Source: Dendrophyllia cribrosa (taxonomy: Eukaryota > Cnidaria > Anthozoa > Scleractinia > Dendrophylliidae). Taken from it: 64,000 nucleotides of DNA. The notes under the pieces were generated by a model. That model searched no databases. It was not told where the DNA came from and saw nothing but the letters and a program-made list of their open reading frames with translations. Shown piece after piece: positions 11,401-21,058 of the stretch; the stretch's first letter is position 1, and every line of letters begins with the position of its first letter. Both the position numbers and the translations under genes were made by a program. The stretch spans positions 18,995,927 through 19,059,926 of the forward strand of contig JAJLRJ010000011.1 of assembly GCA_024195265.1 (NCBI GenBank), written 5' to 3'.

Positions 11401-13119
11401 CTTGAGCCCCGTGGGCTATGTTGAGTGCGACTTAATCGCTATAGCCGGCCCTACAATGTTCACGCTCACTTCATTCCAAGTTCTAATAAACAGGCAAATG
11501 TCTGACCTTTAAAAGCTATGAGTGATTAATAGAAAATTTTCTCCTTACAGTAACATTTACTGCAAAGGTAAATAAAAATCTACCACTTGAAATTAAAGGC
11601 AACAATAAAGTATTTATCATCGAGCATTTTTATCAATTCAGTGGGATTACCTGCTAAGAATTTCGCTTCTTGCTTCAACCCTTCATCAGCTACTATGGCC
11701 CAGTCACCAGTCCCCAAGTTTACTTGCCTCATCTCATCAAGGCCGATGATCTCTGAGGGACTTGGCACGATTAGCTGTCCGGGTTTCTTTAAATCTGTGA
11801 TGTCGTTAATAGAGTACCGCTTCTGAGGTGTGTAAGGGTCGTATTTATCCGAGGTAATCCGCTTCCATTTGTTAGGGGTATCAAATGGACCAATAAAAGA
11901 TAAATGTTCACCCGCAGTGCTAGTGATGGTGCGCGCCTGCAATCCTTCAGCGGCAATATACCAGTTTGGCATCACATCCGTTCGGGCCACATCCCAGTTT
12001 TCCGCGTCAAAATCTATCACCAAGGACTGGGAACCAGCTAAGCCTGGGAAGCTAGCAGTTGGTTCAAACTTGTGTTGACATCCATTGACATGTGTCACTT
12101 TGATACCATGACCACCCGGTATGACGTAACCACTGGGATTATGCTTCGTGTGGGCTGGTTCAATAACCCGGATGTGACAGAGATAAATGGCCCAGGGTCC
12201 ACTGGGAATCAGCTTTGAGCCTGCGTTCGATAGAGTCATACGGACGCGGTAGGATCTCCAGGTGTCTTGAAAGTTATCCAAGACGTCATATTGAATGCCA
12301 AGATTGGTTGCGATATAATCCAGGGTCATTTGGTCTATATTTTGACCAAAACCTAAACAAAATTACATGAAATAATAATAGTCTAAGTCAGTCGTTAGTT
12401 TCAACTCAGGAAATCGAATAGTTTTTTTTAAGTTTTAACAAGAAGCAGTACTTGTACGATGCAGAGTTTTTACCACTGAACCCGTGAACATCTCAGAAAA
12501 AACTGTCACATTTTGGCAATAAGAATCCTAAAAAAAAAACATTAAACTATTTAGGAGAATGTCCATACTAAAATAAATCCTAAATTTTTCACACTCCTCA
12601 TTCAGAACCCGTCTAATTCTTCGCAGCATGACCACTCCCTTGTGACTATAAAATTAATATGACAATATAAAAAGGTCCAAACCCTTGTACATGTAATCAG
12701 CAGCTATAGCTTATCATTTTACCTCAAACTTTGTAGTATAGTTCTAATTTTTAAGTGTTTGAATGCAATGGTAATGTGACTATTCACTTTAAATGGTAGT
12801 GTAACTATGCAGTGTGACCACAAAGTTATCGAGTAGCAGTTTACCATATTTATGTTTCCTCGGCTGTTAAACATGATTTTAGTTTTTGCGACTGCGTTTT
12901 TTTAAAATATCACAAAACAAGACCCTTCTAATGAAAGATATTGAGATAATTCCGTTGCATTTTTCGCTGTGAAACAGTTCCCACACTAAAAAAAAAATCG
13001 TGAAATGTGTATATTTGCACTACTAAAGTGAAAAGTTTAAATATTAAGAAATAAAAACCTTGAATAACCAAACTCAGTAAAACCACAGCAGCAGCAGCAC
13101 AACCTTCCTTCATGTTCAT
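2383..13119 (-). CDS. Gene A: secreted chitobiase-type beta-N-acetylhexosaminidase (GH20), 10 exons
   Basis: Coding exons on the minus strand: 13119-13059, 12352-11651, 10828-10407, 10135-9719, 9348-9188, 7481-7313, 5969-5732, 4222-3970, 3031-2897 and 2452-2383. They total 2628 nt, or 875 aa. All junctions use GT-AG and phases agree. Residues 1-20 are a signal peptide (MNMKEGC, then an Ala/Val/Leu core). Residues about 28-230 are the CHB_HEX N-terminal domain, 255-360 GH20b, 360-800 the GH20 barrel, and 808-875 CHB_HEX_C. The catalytic pair sits in HFGGDEV as D541-E542; in the family the Asp orients the substrate N-acetyl group and the Glu is the general acid. The likely reaction is release of terminal GlcNAc/GalNAc from chito-oligosaccharides or glycans outside the cell or in vesicles. 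There is no membrane anchor. The last exon is the weak point because its acceptor is poor. Genes B and C are its paralogues. Confidence 0.9.
2897..3031 (-). CDS. Gene A exon 9: CHB_HEX_C domain
   Basis: Residues 808-852: IPGLAVQYSTDGGLTWGDV, the small C-terminal immunoglobulin-like domain. Acceptor gctcag/GATTG, donor ACAAG/gtaggc, phase 2. The 135 nt length equals the gene B exon. Confidence 0.9.
3308..3497. repeat. Near-perfect palindrome in a gene A intron
   Basis: Two arms of about 90 bp are reverse complements around GAATTCTCTTGC. They include the block ACGTCATTAGCGGAAAATGA and its complement. It is a hairpin-forming MITE-like element between exons 8 and 9. Confidence 0.85.
3970..4222 (-). 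CDS. Gene A exon 8: end of the GH20 barrel
   Basis: Residues 724-807: GALWSETVRT, IFPRLLALAERTWHKG and ELARLDKMDIDYHIP, the last barrel strand and helix. The 253 nt length equals the gene B exon. Donor GCAAG/gtaacg, phase 2. Confidence 0.92.
4512..4735. repeat. Minisatellite, 15 bp unit
   Basis: About 15 degenerate copies of a unit like GACGAGGGGAATAT. The period is a multiple of three, so the minus strand stays open by chance. It lies in the intron between exons 7 and 8 of gene A. Confidence 0.85.
5040..5185 (+). mobile_element. SINE/LINE-like 3' tail
   Basis: Begins with a (TTTGA)n-like run at 5052-5077 and ends with AATAAAGTTAATTGATTGATTGA, i.e. a TTGA microsatellite tail of the kind that ends non-LTR retroelements. 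No body with a recognisable Pol III box was identified. Confidence 0.4.
5732..5969 (-). CDS. Gene A exon 7: late barrel block
   Basis: Residues 645-723: LYFDHPYEPDPEERGYYW, then RKTFGFMPDEIY, typical of chitobiase-type GH20. Acceptor gcaag/GTTGTT, donor GCAG/gtattt, ending in phase 1. The 238 nt length equals the matching exon of gene C. Confidence 0.92.
6030..6059. repeat. Poly(C)/poly(A) tract
   Basis: About 17 C followed by about 14 A in the intron between exons 6 and 7 of gene A, just upstream (on the minus strand) of exon 7. Confidence 0.9.
6060..7312. other. Gene A intron 6, rest
   Basis: AT-rich intron sequence. I see no gene or clear repeat structure in it. Confidence 0.5.
7313..7481 (-). 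CDS. Gene A exon 6: barrel strands after the catalytic motif
   Basis: Residues 588-644, with LGAWEDGVLG, then AYAWDNVWEWGQGDRAYKLA. The WDNVWEWG segment matches gene C but not gene B. Phase 2 acceptor aaacag/GTACTG, phase 0 donor TACAAG/gtattt. Confidence 0.92.
7611..7775. repeat. Long, almost perfect palindrome
   Basis: GTAATCATACGGTTTTCTCG at the left returns exactly as its reverse complement at 7756-7775. The arms of about 74 bp meet around a 17 bp centre. It lies in the intron between exons 5 and 6 of gene A and probably forms one end of a longer dispersed element reaching about 8040. Confidence 0.9.
7816..7980. repeat. T/A homopolymer hairpin and short tandem repeat
   Basis: Long T runs are followed by an A run at 7881-7899. 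Then come three copies of a roughly 21 bp unit containing TTTGCACTGGT with GTTACAC-like spacers (7918-7975). No coding potential. Confidence 0.75.
8385..9045 (+). repeat. Dispersed repeat, copy 1 (with SINE-like insertion)
   Basis: Matches 59265-61150 in order: an ACTACAAAGCTGTTTCT block, AATGTGTCACGCAATTCGTC, then TTTGAATTTTTGGCCGCCAT and ACTAAAAATGTCTAATACTC. Relative to the other copy it carries about 220 extra bp at 8470-8690 and lacks about 1.5 kb near 8875. Confidence 0.7.
8470..8690 (+). mobile_element. SINE-like insertion ending in (GTT)n
   Basis: Present in this copy of the dispersed repeat but absent from the copy at 59330. It ends with AATAAAGATTTTTGTTGTTG and further GTT units, a tail typical of non-LTR elements. 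A short inverted pair, CTGGCCTGC and GCAGGCCAG, lies at 8590-8632. Confidence 0.55.
9188..9348 (-). CDS. Gene A exon 5: catalytic exon (HFGGDE)
   Basis: Starts IFHFGGDEVAHGAW, so D541-E542 are the catalytic pair. Ends in phase 2 at CCAG/gtactg. Both flanking introns are specific to gene A among the three paralogues. Confidence 0.93.
9719..10135 (-). CDS. Gene A exon 4: GH20 barrel, middle part
   Basis: Residues 396-534, starting VGSRRCHDVKEEKC and including LGSGPG, YYTVDEYREILRYA and VIPEFDMPGHGHAAI, all GH20 signature blocks. Length is 139 codons and both ends are phase 0. It ends just before the catalytic motif, where genes B and C have no intron. Confidence 0.93.
10407..10828 (-). CDS. 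Gene A exon 3: GH20b domain and start of the barrel
   Basis: Residues 255-395, with GVFNGVQSLLSL, YRGMELDVGRNF and KLNKFHFHLTDDEGWR, the conserved first strands of the GH20 barrel. Acceptor cttacag/GTAGAC, donor CTAAG/gtttgt, ending in phase 0. Gene C splits the equivalent stretch with an additional intron. Confidence 0.93.
11304..11365. repeat. Short palindrome
   Basis: A GCGGGGGATTAAATATG arm and its complement, CATATTTAATCCCGCGCC, meet at CATTATGG. It lies in the intron between exons 2 and 3 of gene A. Confidence 0.8.
11651..12352 (-). CDS. Gene A exon 2: CHB_HEX N-terminal domain
   Basis: Residues 21-254. It holds the carbohydrate-binding-like beta-sandwich seen at the N-terminus of bacterial chitobiases, with GPWAIYLCHIR, HVNGCQHKFEP and PNWYIAAEGLQ aligned position by position to genes B and C. 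Acceptor tttag/GTTTTGG, donor GCAG/gtaatc, phase 1 at both ends. Confidence 0.92.
13059..13119 (-). CDS. Gene A exon 1: signal peptide
   Basis: Encodes residues 1-20 (MNMKEGCAAAAVVLLSLVIQ), a classical signal peptide, ending in phase 1 at CAAG/gtttt. The second in-frame ATG lies 6 nt downstream, so either start gives a working signal. The phase and the G/GT junction match exon 2. Confidence 0.85.
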
Positions 13120-15949
13120 TTTTCCTTGTGTCTGAAGAACAGTTCAAGAAGGAGTGGTGCGCTTAACTTCCCGAGTGAAGAAAGTGTTCAGGTTTTACAT
13201 CTGTTTTCGCTTTGTGCATCACTGTGGACGCGTTGTCAAAGCTGAGCACTCAAGTGTGACAGTATGTCTCTCAGTGTTGTGTCCTCGCTAATGTCAGCAT
13301 GATCTTAAGATAAAGATTTCACTTCCAGAAGCACACACTGTTTAAACCTAAAAAAATCCCAGCCATTAAGTGCTAAATATGGAGAAACAAACAGAACTAC
13401 ATGATGGTACTGATCGAGAGCTTTTATTTGAAGTTTAATTATTCACAGACTCAAACGTTCAACCAAATTGTATGAATGGAGAAGTTAGTTGAGAAGTAAA
13501 TCTGTAAGTTTAAGATTCACTTAGCAAATAAGATGCTGCTGCAGATATAAAAGCAGCTCTACCCGGTACGCGTAAATGCATCACGTCTCAACAAATGTGT
13601 TTTATATTAGGCATAATCACGGATTGTCAGGGTCTATCTAAACCGATGAAGACAAGCGGCTTTAGTTAGTTTTAATAGCTTTAGTTTATTTCTAGGGTCT
13701 GAGACAATTCTTGGAATTTTAGATGCATTTTGTAGCCATTCGGTTTCCAAACCTTTTATAGGCCCAACTGACAAAATTCCAAGCCGTATTATGAGACCAG
13801 AAGGTAAAATTTACTCTTTTTCAAACCAAAGGAGGAAAAATATTAATCCTTCGTCACCAAAACGATTCAGTCGAAAAAGCCTGTCCTTTGGGACACGAAG
13901 CGACCTGTAGGGAATTAACACTAAGCAATTTTGAAAGAATAGTATGCGAGTCAGTCTGTAGCATATAGTGGAGTAAGTAACGGGTAGTTCATTTTTCCAA
14001 GGTTTCCTATTTTGTTCTAATACTCAGAACTTTCTAAGGCGGAAAACCACAATCGAACCAGAGTTAAAACTGTAAATTACATGTACCAACTTCTGTAGTG
14101 ATCTTTTAGTCTGTGAAGATAAGACAAGCCTTGACAATGTGTACTGTGTTAAGTGATTTTGTCAATATTATATTAAACAAGTTTCCACTGGTGTTTGTTC
14201 AGCCCATCAGAGCAGAGGCGGCCACGTTAGCTCACCAGATGGCATGTTAGTACAGCCAAACAGGTGAGAACAGCATGGAGTCTCCTGAGCCCTTCCATGC
14301 AATACGGCTTCAAGGTCGACTGATTTAAACAGAGTATTCTTTCCCAACTAGGGGTGATTGCTCAACAAGAAAGTTATGAGAGAGTAGGACTTTTTTGGTG
14401 AATATCCAACTTGCTTGCTGGTATTCTAATTGTTTCGGCTGGGTTCCCTGTTTTGTTTATTTCCCGCCGTTTTAGTCACATGACTTTGTTTGAATTAATT
14501 CTTGTTCGGTTGTTGTTTAGCGAAGTAACGACTAAAGAGACTTGAACTGGCTAAAATAGATCGACATCAAGTGAGATCTACATTGTTGGAACCAGGAGAT
14601 GGAAATTTGTTGTGATATGGAGGAATGAAGTCCGTCAACAAGTGAATTTGCGTTCACAGGCGCTACGGCGCTTACACTGATCTCTAGCCACGGTACCATT
14701 ATCCCATCAAATAGTTTGGTTTGCGGCGCGCGCACGAAGTATGCCAAATAGAAGCCGAAAGTTCAATCTTCGGTGGACTTTGCGGAGACTAAACGAAATC
14801 ATCGCCGTTCTTTTTAGGAAGGTAAAACGTCAAAGGCAAGCGTTGATCATCAAATGTCACTTGGTCAGAGCAGAAGCAATTTTCAACTTGAATGGAAATT
14901 TTCTAGATAACAAAAGTTAGAAAACAGCCTTAAAATGCCATATAAAGTCCCAAAATGTTCGACACGTTGGTCTTTAGTAAGTTAACAAAATTGCAATACA
15001 ATGCAAAGCCGTCTGTGTAGGGTTACGTCATTTAACCTCTAAAGTGCTGATAACTACATACAAATAATCTTTTCCGCACCTTACACACTGCCCTAAATTT
15101 TGGTTGACGAGAGCATTGCGAGACAAGTTACAGATTACATGTTACACGCTTGCAACTTATATCGCAATGCTGCGAAAAGTAAAAAGTAAGAGCTGTTTAA
15201 CTTTGCGAAGCCCCGGGGGAAGGGGTACCCGGGTATGTTTATGTGCGGAACGAGCGCAGCGAGTGAGCAGCAACATAATCAGGATTTAAGAGAAATATAT
15301 GAGATAAAATATAAGCTAGGAACTAGTGTATCCAAAAGATAGTAATTGCTGCGGTAAATTTGTTTTAATAATGCTGTTTTATCGCCTCGCTGGTATTACA
15401 GAATTTTCTCTTTCGTTTTTTGAGGGGAAGCAAAGCAAAATAATGTAACCGGGATGAATCGACTAAAACTCCAGCTGATAAGACTAATTTTGTTTTGAAA
15501 TTCATTGTGATTACAACAACAATTTACACAATACGAAATATTCATTCATGTAATTTTCATAACTTATTATTCATAAGATCGCGCCATATAAACTGTCTCT
15601 GATTGGTTTACTTTTACTAATCGATAACTGCCCGCGACCATTAAACTTAGGAGACTGCTAAGTTACGCTTACCTTAGGATGGTCATAAGATATCGTTCGT
15701 GAATAGCACTTAGGACATATCTTAGGAAGCTCCTAAATTTTCTCTTAAGTCATATCTTAAGATATATCTTAGGTAGGATTTCGTGAATACGGCCCCTGGC
15801 CAGTAAATATAACTAGACTCCTACGTGCTGAACGCGTGCATAGTGAGAGCGCCATTACCTGACTTTACTGATTGATCTAGCTGTTATAGTGAGCTGTATT
15901 TTGTAAGCCTATTTGTACACAATTTTGAGCTTTTGGAATGCAGTTGTTA

Positions 15950-16515
15950 AGGTGGCTCGACTGGGTTTTTTGGCGACATAACACCCCAACTTTGAACGGC
16001 TGATACTTCACTGTCCGAGCTCGGTCAGGCAAGCTGCTTCACACACAAACTAGAGATGAAATGAACTTTCCAAAAAAGTAGATTTCATTGACATCAGTGT
16101 TACCATAACAACGATCTGATGACGTCATGGTTTTTGCATATTAGTAATTTTCTCAACATCTAGACCTAAACTTTTAAAACGACTGTATGCCTCTTATAGT
16201 CTAGATGTATGTCTTCAAGACTGCAAAGTTTGAAACAATTCTATGAGAGCGTTTTCGAATAAAATTGGGTTGAATATTTTCCATCAAAAATTTCAAAATT
16301 CGCATTACTGTCTGTTATTTCGTCGATGCCAGCGTTTTCCTGACAAATTGAAACAATATTTTCACCATATATTATTCATGTGCCATAAAACTACATTCCT
16401 TAAAGGTTTCATCCTGTTTGCTTTACTAGATTTCAGTTGATGTGATCAGAAGCAATGTCTTAAATATGCTCATTCTACTCACAGAAGTAACATTTTTGTT
16501 AGGGAAGCGTTTATT
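15950..16515 (+). repeat. Dispersed repeat (GGTGGCTCGACTG family), copy 1
   Basis: The segment 16360-16515 matches 62078-62235 closely (TAAAACTACATTCCTT, ACTAGATTTCAGTTGATGT, CTCATTCTACTCACAGAAGT). The entry motif AAGGTGGCTCGACTGG at 15951 recurs at 62236. The family is unknown. Confidence 0.7.
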
Positions 16516-17270
16516 TAAAAACTAGTCGATGAAATTTTTTAAAAATCTTTTGATCTAAAGTTATACATGTAATGCACGACCTCTGCAAATTTCAAGTGCA
16601 TTGAATCATTTTAAGGGCGCGAAATAAAATTAAAAGTATAGGGGGCTTTTGCATTCGTCTTCCAAAGTTTCATTGCCGTATTATTTGTTGACAGCTGGTT
16701 TATTTCAGGACTTTCTCTTTTGTCTACATTCTACATATTTGTGCGCTTTTGAAACAACACGTTTGCCATGCCTGCATGCTCCAAAGAGATCGTGAAAATT
16801 ATTTTCATAGTACAATGACTACAATGGCAATTAATATAAGGCTGCGGTCATGCACATGTAACACGTTTAAAATTTATTCAAAAGTGCACAAATAGCATGA
16901 AGCATGGTTGGGATGCTAGTCCATCACGGGGCTACCCTTAGTATTTTATACTTGGGTAGAGAAACGATATGAAACAAAGCTTCTTGTGTTGGGAAACAAT
17001 GGGACAACACAGATACAAGGTCTCTTGAATCACCTGCCTTCAGATTCAAGGTCCCACGCGCTATTAAACAGCTACTGCAGCACCACCGTATCTCCACTAG
17101 TGTGAAAGTAGGCTAAACAAACAAAACACCCCACGCAAACTCAAAACAAAAGCTCAAGTCGTCTTGGGTGACCAGTTTTCCATTAAATGAATGCTAAATA
17201 TATTGGAACACGTTTTTTTAGCATATACATTAGCCTTTTTTACCTTCACAATATATTTAACGACGTGGTT

Positions 17271-17273
<3 letters not shown>

Positions 17274-17312
<39 letters not shown>
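17274..17312. repeat. (AAT)n microsatellite
   Basis: About 13 AAT units. Confidence 0.95.
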
Positions 17313-17315
<3 letters not shown>

Positions 17316-18603
17316 TAGACAGCTTTAGTTCGCCGCAGTGTTTTAAAAAGATAAATTAACTTAATATATTGGCCTTTAAAATTATGTACCACTCAAAGTG
17401 TTTTCACACAGTAATTTAAACATTGTTTTGGTCAGTGCCGTTACTACATATGATTGTTATAAGCTAAAATATCGCCACATTCTCACTGAACAAATAATAA
17501 TAAAAAAAAAACCAAGCGTGATCTGCCTGCACGCGTTTTCCCGCGCTTGGCGCCGGCTATTATTTGATACGAGTTCTGATTGGTTCATTGGATTTTCTGC
17601 GTCTGTTGTGATTGGCCAGAGTGATTACTTTGGTTTCGGTCTTACGACAGTCAATTGAAAGCTGCTCTACAGTACAATATCGTCAATCCGGAGCAGCCAA
17701 TGAATGCTTTCGGTGGAAACCTTATTCGAAAGGACTTAATTAGACTAAAAACTAAAGTTTCTTTAGTATATAAAATATCGCCACGAGCTTTCGCAATATC
17801 GGTAAATTTAGAACGCCTTTTGTTTTCGGGAGACAAAAAATGTCGTTTTTGGTACGAAATTAGGTCAGCTAGGATTTTCGGAAAGAAGAAAGCAGCAAAT
17901 TCGAGGGATAATATTCTTTTCCTTAAAATTTTCTGCCGCTGAAATATTCAGCAAAAAGATCCGAAAATATCAAACTGTATTCACCTTTCACGTAAACTCC
18001 TCTAAAGGCAATAACATTTTTTCGAATCAGAAACGCTATATGCTTTCGGAGGAGGCCTTAGTTGAAAGTCATCAGGCATTTTCAGTGTTATATTCTGAAA
18101 ATAGATGAACCTTCAGATTTAACATTCCCTTTACCTCTATGAATCCACAGAGTATGAATTCAATTTTTCACCTATGGTTGTGAATTACAATCGAGTAAAT
18201 ACGAGAAAAGAGGGTAGTTAATGTGACGTGTATATACACGTCACATCACTTGGCAAATATATTTTCAATGTTACCAGATACAATAAAATCCCGATAACAA
18301 ACTACTGGAATTGCACAGAGGGATAAAATTTATTTATTCGCCATAATTTTATTATGGTTTGGAATTCGTTATCTTGTTTATTTATGTACCACGTTTCAAC
18401 CATAGTACTAATTCTCGGAGCATTTTGATGACACATATATAAATTAATGTTCACAGTTTTGTTTTCTTGCTTACACTTATTCAACGTACGCGGAGAGTAT
18501 CTCTTATTATAAGTTATTATAAGTTGGGAAACCTTGTTCCTTGTACGAGTACCATGCGGTGCGGTCGTCTGTAGCAATAAATTATATAAAGTCCTCTTTC
18601 AAG

Positions 18604-18837
18604 TTACCATCCTTTAATCGTTATATTCAACAAACTTTCCTTGGCACATTTACCAGCGCACTCATAAGCAGTCTTCAAACAGGCGTCTTTAGCAACTTTG
18701 AGCACACATTTGTAATATTCTCCGTTGCATTTACGGCAGCAGTTGAAGAAGCAGAAAGTCATATAGGGTTTGTTTTCGACACCGATTGTACCAGATTGTT
18801 TGCAGAAAATTGGATTGTTTTCAATCCAAGAACGTTT
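18604..18837 (-). CDS. Cysteine-rich secreted protein, last exon
   Basis: From a good acceptor (ttctttcacag/AAACG) the frame runs 77 codons to TAA. It carries nine cysteines: FCKQ, TFCFFNCCRKC, YYKC, DACL, YECAGKC. The second half looks helical with Cys every 3-8 residues. I do not recognise the family; small Cys-rich secreted proteins of this kind are common in cnidarians. It should pair with the exon at 19184-19394, which adds three cysteines, but the phases do not match directly (that exon ends in phase 1 and this one starts in phase 0). Either a small exon between them is missing from my model or the link is wrong. Confidence 0.55.
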   Translation of the reverse strand, partial: KRSWIENNPIFCKQSGTIGVENKPYMTFCFFNCCRKCNGEYYKCVLKVAKDACLKTAYECAGKCAKESLLNITIKGW

Positions 18838-19183
18838 CTGTGAAAGAAGAAAACACGAGAAAAACATTTGAGTCGTTTGAGTAACTTATAGGACTTATAG
18901 TAACTTCCAGTAGTTTATATCTCCTCGAGGCCGATCACTAACGTCTTTTTAATTTATTAAGATATGTCTGAACTACTACAAATTGTTCGTGAGCCACCAG
19001 ATCATACGTCTTTGAACCAAAGTAAATAAATAAATAAATGTTTTTACAAAGCTCTCGTTTACTTTTCTTTTATCAATCGCTCGATCAGTTTTGAATTATG
19101 GCCGTTTTGTATGTGCACCGCGACCAGTCGTGATTTTGCAGAGAGGAAATCTGATAATATTGAATCACAAATCATTAACTTAC

Positions 19184-19394
19184 TTGGAGTTCTGTTAGGG
19201 TTTGGGCAATAATCCTTGCAATTACACACAATAACTCCATCCAGCTGCCTTCTTTGTCGAGCTGAGCTATCTTCAATTGATTTACTTCCTTTGCCTTTCC
19301 TCGTTGTGTTCTTTATGATTTCAGCAGTTTGATCATACAGTTTTGATGTTGCTGTATCATCGATCATTTGCGAGCTTCTACTTGCAACACGACT
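19184..19394 (-). CDS. Propeptide and Cys-rich start of the same secreted protein (internal exon)
   Basis: The frame reads a hydrophilic propeptide-like stretch, then SARQRRQLDGVIVCNCKDYC before the donor CCAA/gtaagt. RQRR is a furin-type cleavage site directly ahead of a Cys-rich mature part. The acceptor is either aaaag/AGTCG at 19394 or tttttag/GACC near 19443. No signal-peptide exon was located further upstream, so the gene is incomplete in this annotation. The exon 3' to it is probably 18604-18837. Confidence 0.5.
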
Positions 19395-19457
19395 CTTTTG
19401 TTTTAGAGAAGCAAGGAAAAACCAAAAATATGGTCCTAAAAATACTTCATTATTCAC

Positions 19458-20922
19458 CTTGAATCAACCAGGGTAAAGACATATTAATTGGAATCTATTT
19501 ACGATTGTCGGCACTTAGCTACAACAAGCAGAGAAGACGAAAACATATTGTGACATCCAACGAACCGCAAATTCGCCGCAATGGATGAGCAGTTTTTCCG
19601 TATTCAGAAGTGAGACTAAACGACGAATTAACACGCATTGTTATTGAATTTAATGTCCTACCTCTGATTGGTTAAGCTGAAAACCACAATTATATTCTAC
19701 ACTGACTGCTGTCGTTCATAGTACCCAGTTCTACACAATGGCAGCTAGTAAAACTGAATTCAGTGATCAAGCTACAACACGGATAAACAGAGCACTGTGA
19801 GCACTCATCTAAGGTGATAGACCATTAAAAAATTGGCTGTGCAGTATTTTTTTTTTGACGGTGAAACCCTCTGCACGGTTTAATGTTGCTTAATCTATGT
19901 CCGTTACAAAAAATTAATCGCGGGAACTTGAAGGACTAATCACTGATACCATACAAACATAGGGTCCAAGGCCGGGTCCAAGGTTAACGCGAAAAACAGT
20001 CACGGCACAGTCACGGTTTTCTTCGTGTACGTAACACTTATAACATTCTTGGAGGTACGCAAGGGAGAATTATACGGATTGCCTCTATGAAATAAATGAT
20101 CTCTTCCCTTTACTTTTCTTTTCAATAGTTGCCCCTTCCCTTCCCTTTAGAATTCTTCATAAGGGCGACCGTTTACAAAGTTTTTAATACTGCTCATGTT
20201 AGTATATAGATATACGTTCTGTTAATACCCAGTATTTTTTTAATCCAGCCAAGGCTACGATTATCAGGTTCCAATGGTGACATGTTGTAGCAATATTTTG
20301 TCATTATTGTGATTCAAGGCCTTGATGAACATAATGGCTTTATCGCACGAGTCAGTCCCGCTTGAAAGGGTCTGGGGCCAGGCTCCCCCAGAAAAGTTTG
20401 AATTGGTAGAGTTGAGTCAGTTATGATAGCAATAATCTTTTCTCCTTCTCAGCCTTTTTTTGGTTCGTCTTTAATTTTTTCCATCCCCCAAACCACCATC
20501 ACTTTTCTAATTTATAACTTAAGCCTGGTTTTCACTAGCGACATAAGAATTAGCCAACCTCGTGTGCATGATAAGGAAACAGCGGCTAATAATATTCAAC
20601 TTTTAATTAATACTCACGTGGCAGGTTTTTGCATAATATTGTCCGAGTAACGATCATGTTAGAACCGTTTTTCGTAAAACTCAAGACATTCGGTAATGGC
20701 TGACTTCTTCTTTTTACAACCCACAATTTAACTGGGTCTTCATATCGATGTGTCTGCAACAATGCTCGATGTTGAACCAGCGAACTAAAAGTAACCGCTA
20801 TTAAGTCATTTACAGCAGGGCAAATGGTAAACAAACCGCCGGTCCGTTGCGTGAAACCGACTAAGTAAACAATGATCAGTTCAGAAGCTTGTTGCAGGTC
20901 TTGGAGGAGCTAAATTGATATC
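19458..20922. other. Spacer upstream of gene B
   Basis: No supported gene. A half element beginning TTAAGCCTGGTTTTCACTAG at 20519 matches the terminal repeat of the MITE at 21107-21342. Confidence 0.45.
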
Positions 20923-21058
20923 ATGAGGGACACATGGAGATGTTTTTACCGTACACTGAGTTTTAGAACTTTGTTGGTTTTGGGCATGGCTTTATACGTC
21001 AGCACTTTTATTGTTTTGAACTACTATATTTTACCGGCCAGTATAAAGGATGAAATAG
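20923..21058 (+). CDS. Gene B exon 1: N-terminal membrane anchor
   Basis: Encodes 45 residues: MRDTWRCFYRTLSFR, then a hydrophobic run LLVLGMALYVSTFIVLNYYI. Donor ATAG/gtaagt in phase 1 joins G/AA exactly at exon 2. The start is the first ATG in the frame. It was recognised through phase and the anchor, since paralogues differ here. Confidence 0.8.

Larger units (their letters stand above)
13120..18603. other. Intergenic spacer between gene A and the Cys-rich gene
   Basis: No supported coding sequence. It contains the upstream flank of gene A (no TATA box I would call), a dispersed repeat at 15950-16515, an (AAT)n microsatellite at 17274-17312, a repeat with GATTGG motifs at 17540-17690, and a short palindrome GTGACGTGTATATACACGTCAC at 18221-18242. 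The rest is featureless to me. Confidence 0.5.

Noticed and set aside
17398..17942. Two plus-strand frames of 86 and 95 codons
   Set aside because: They coincide with a dispersed repeat rich in GATTGG motifs, and the opposite strand is equally open.
18302..18577. 91-codon minus-strand frame beyond the Cys-rich exon
   Set aside because: It follows the stop codon of that gene and reads like 3' untranslated sequence.
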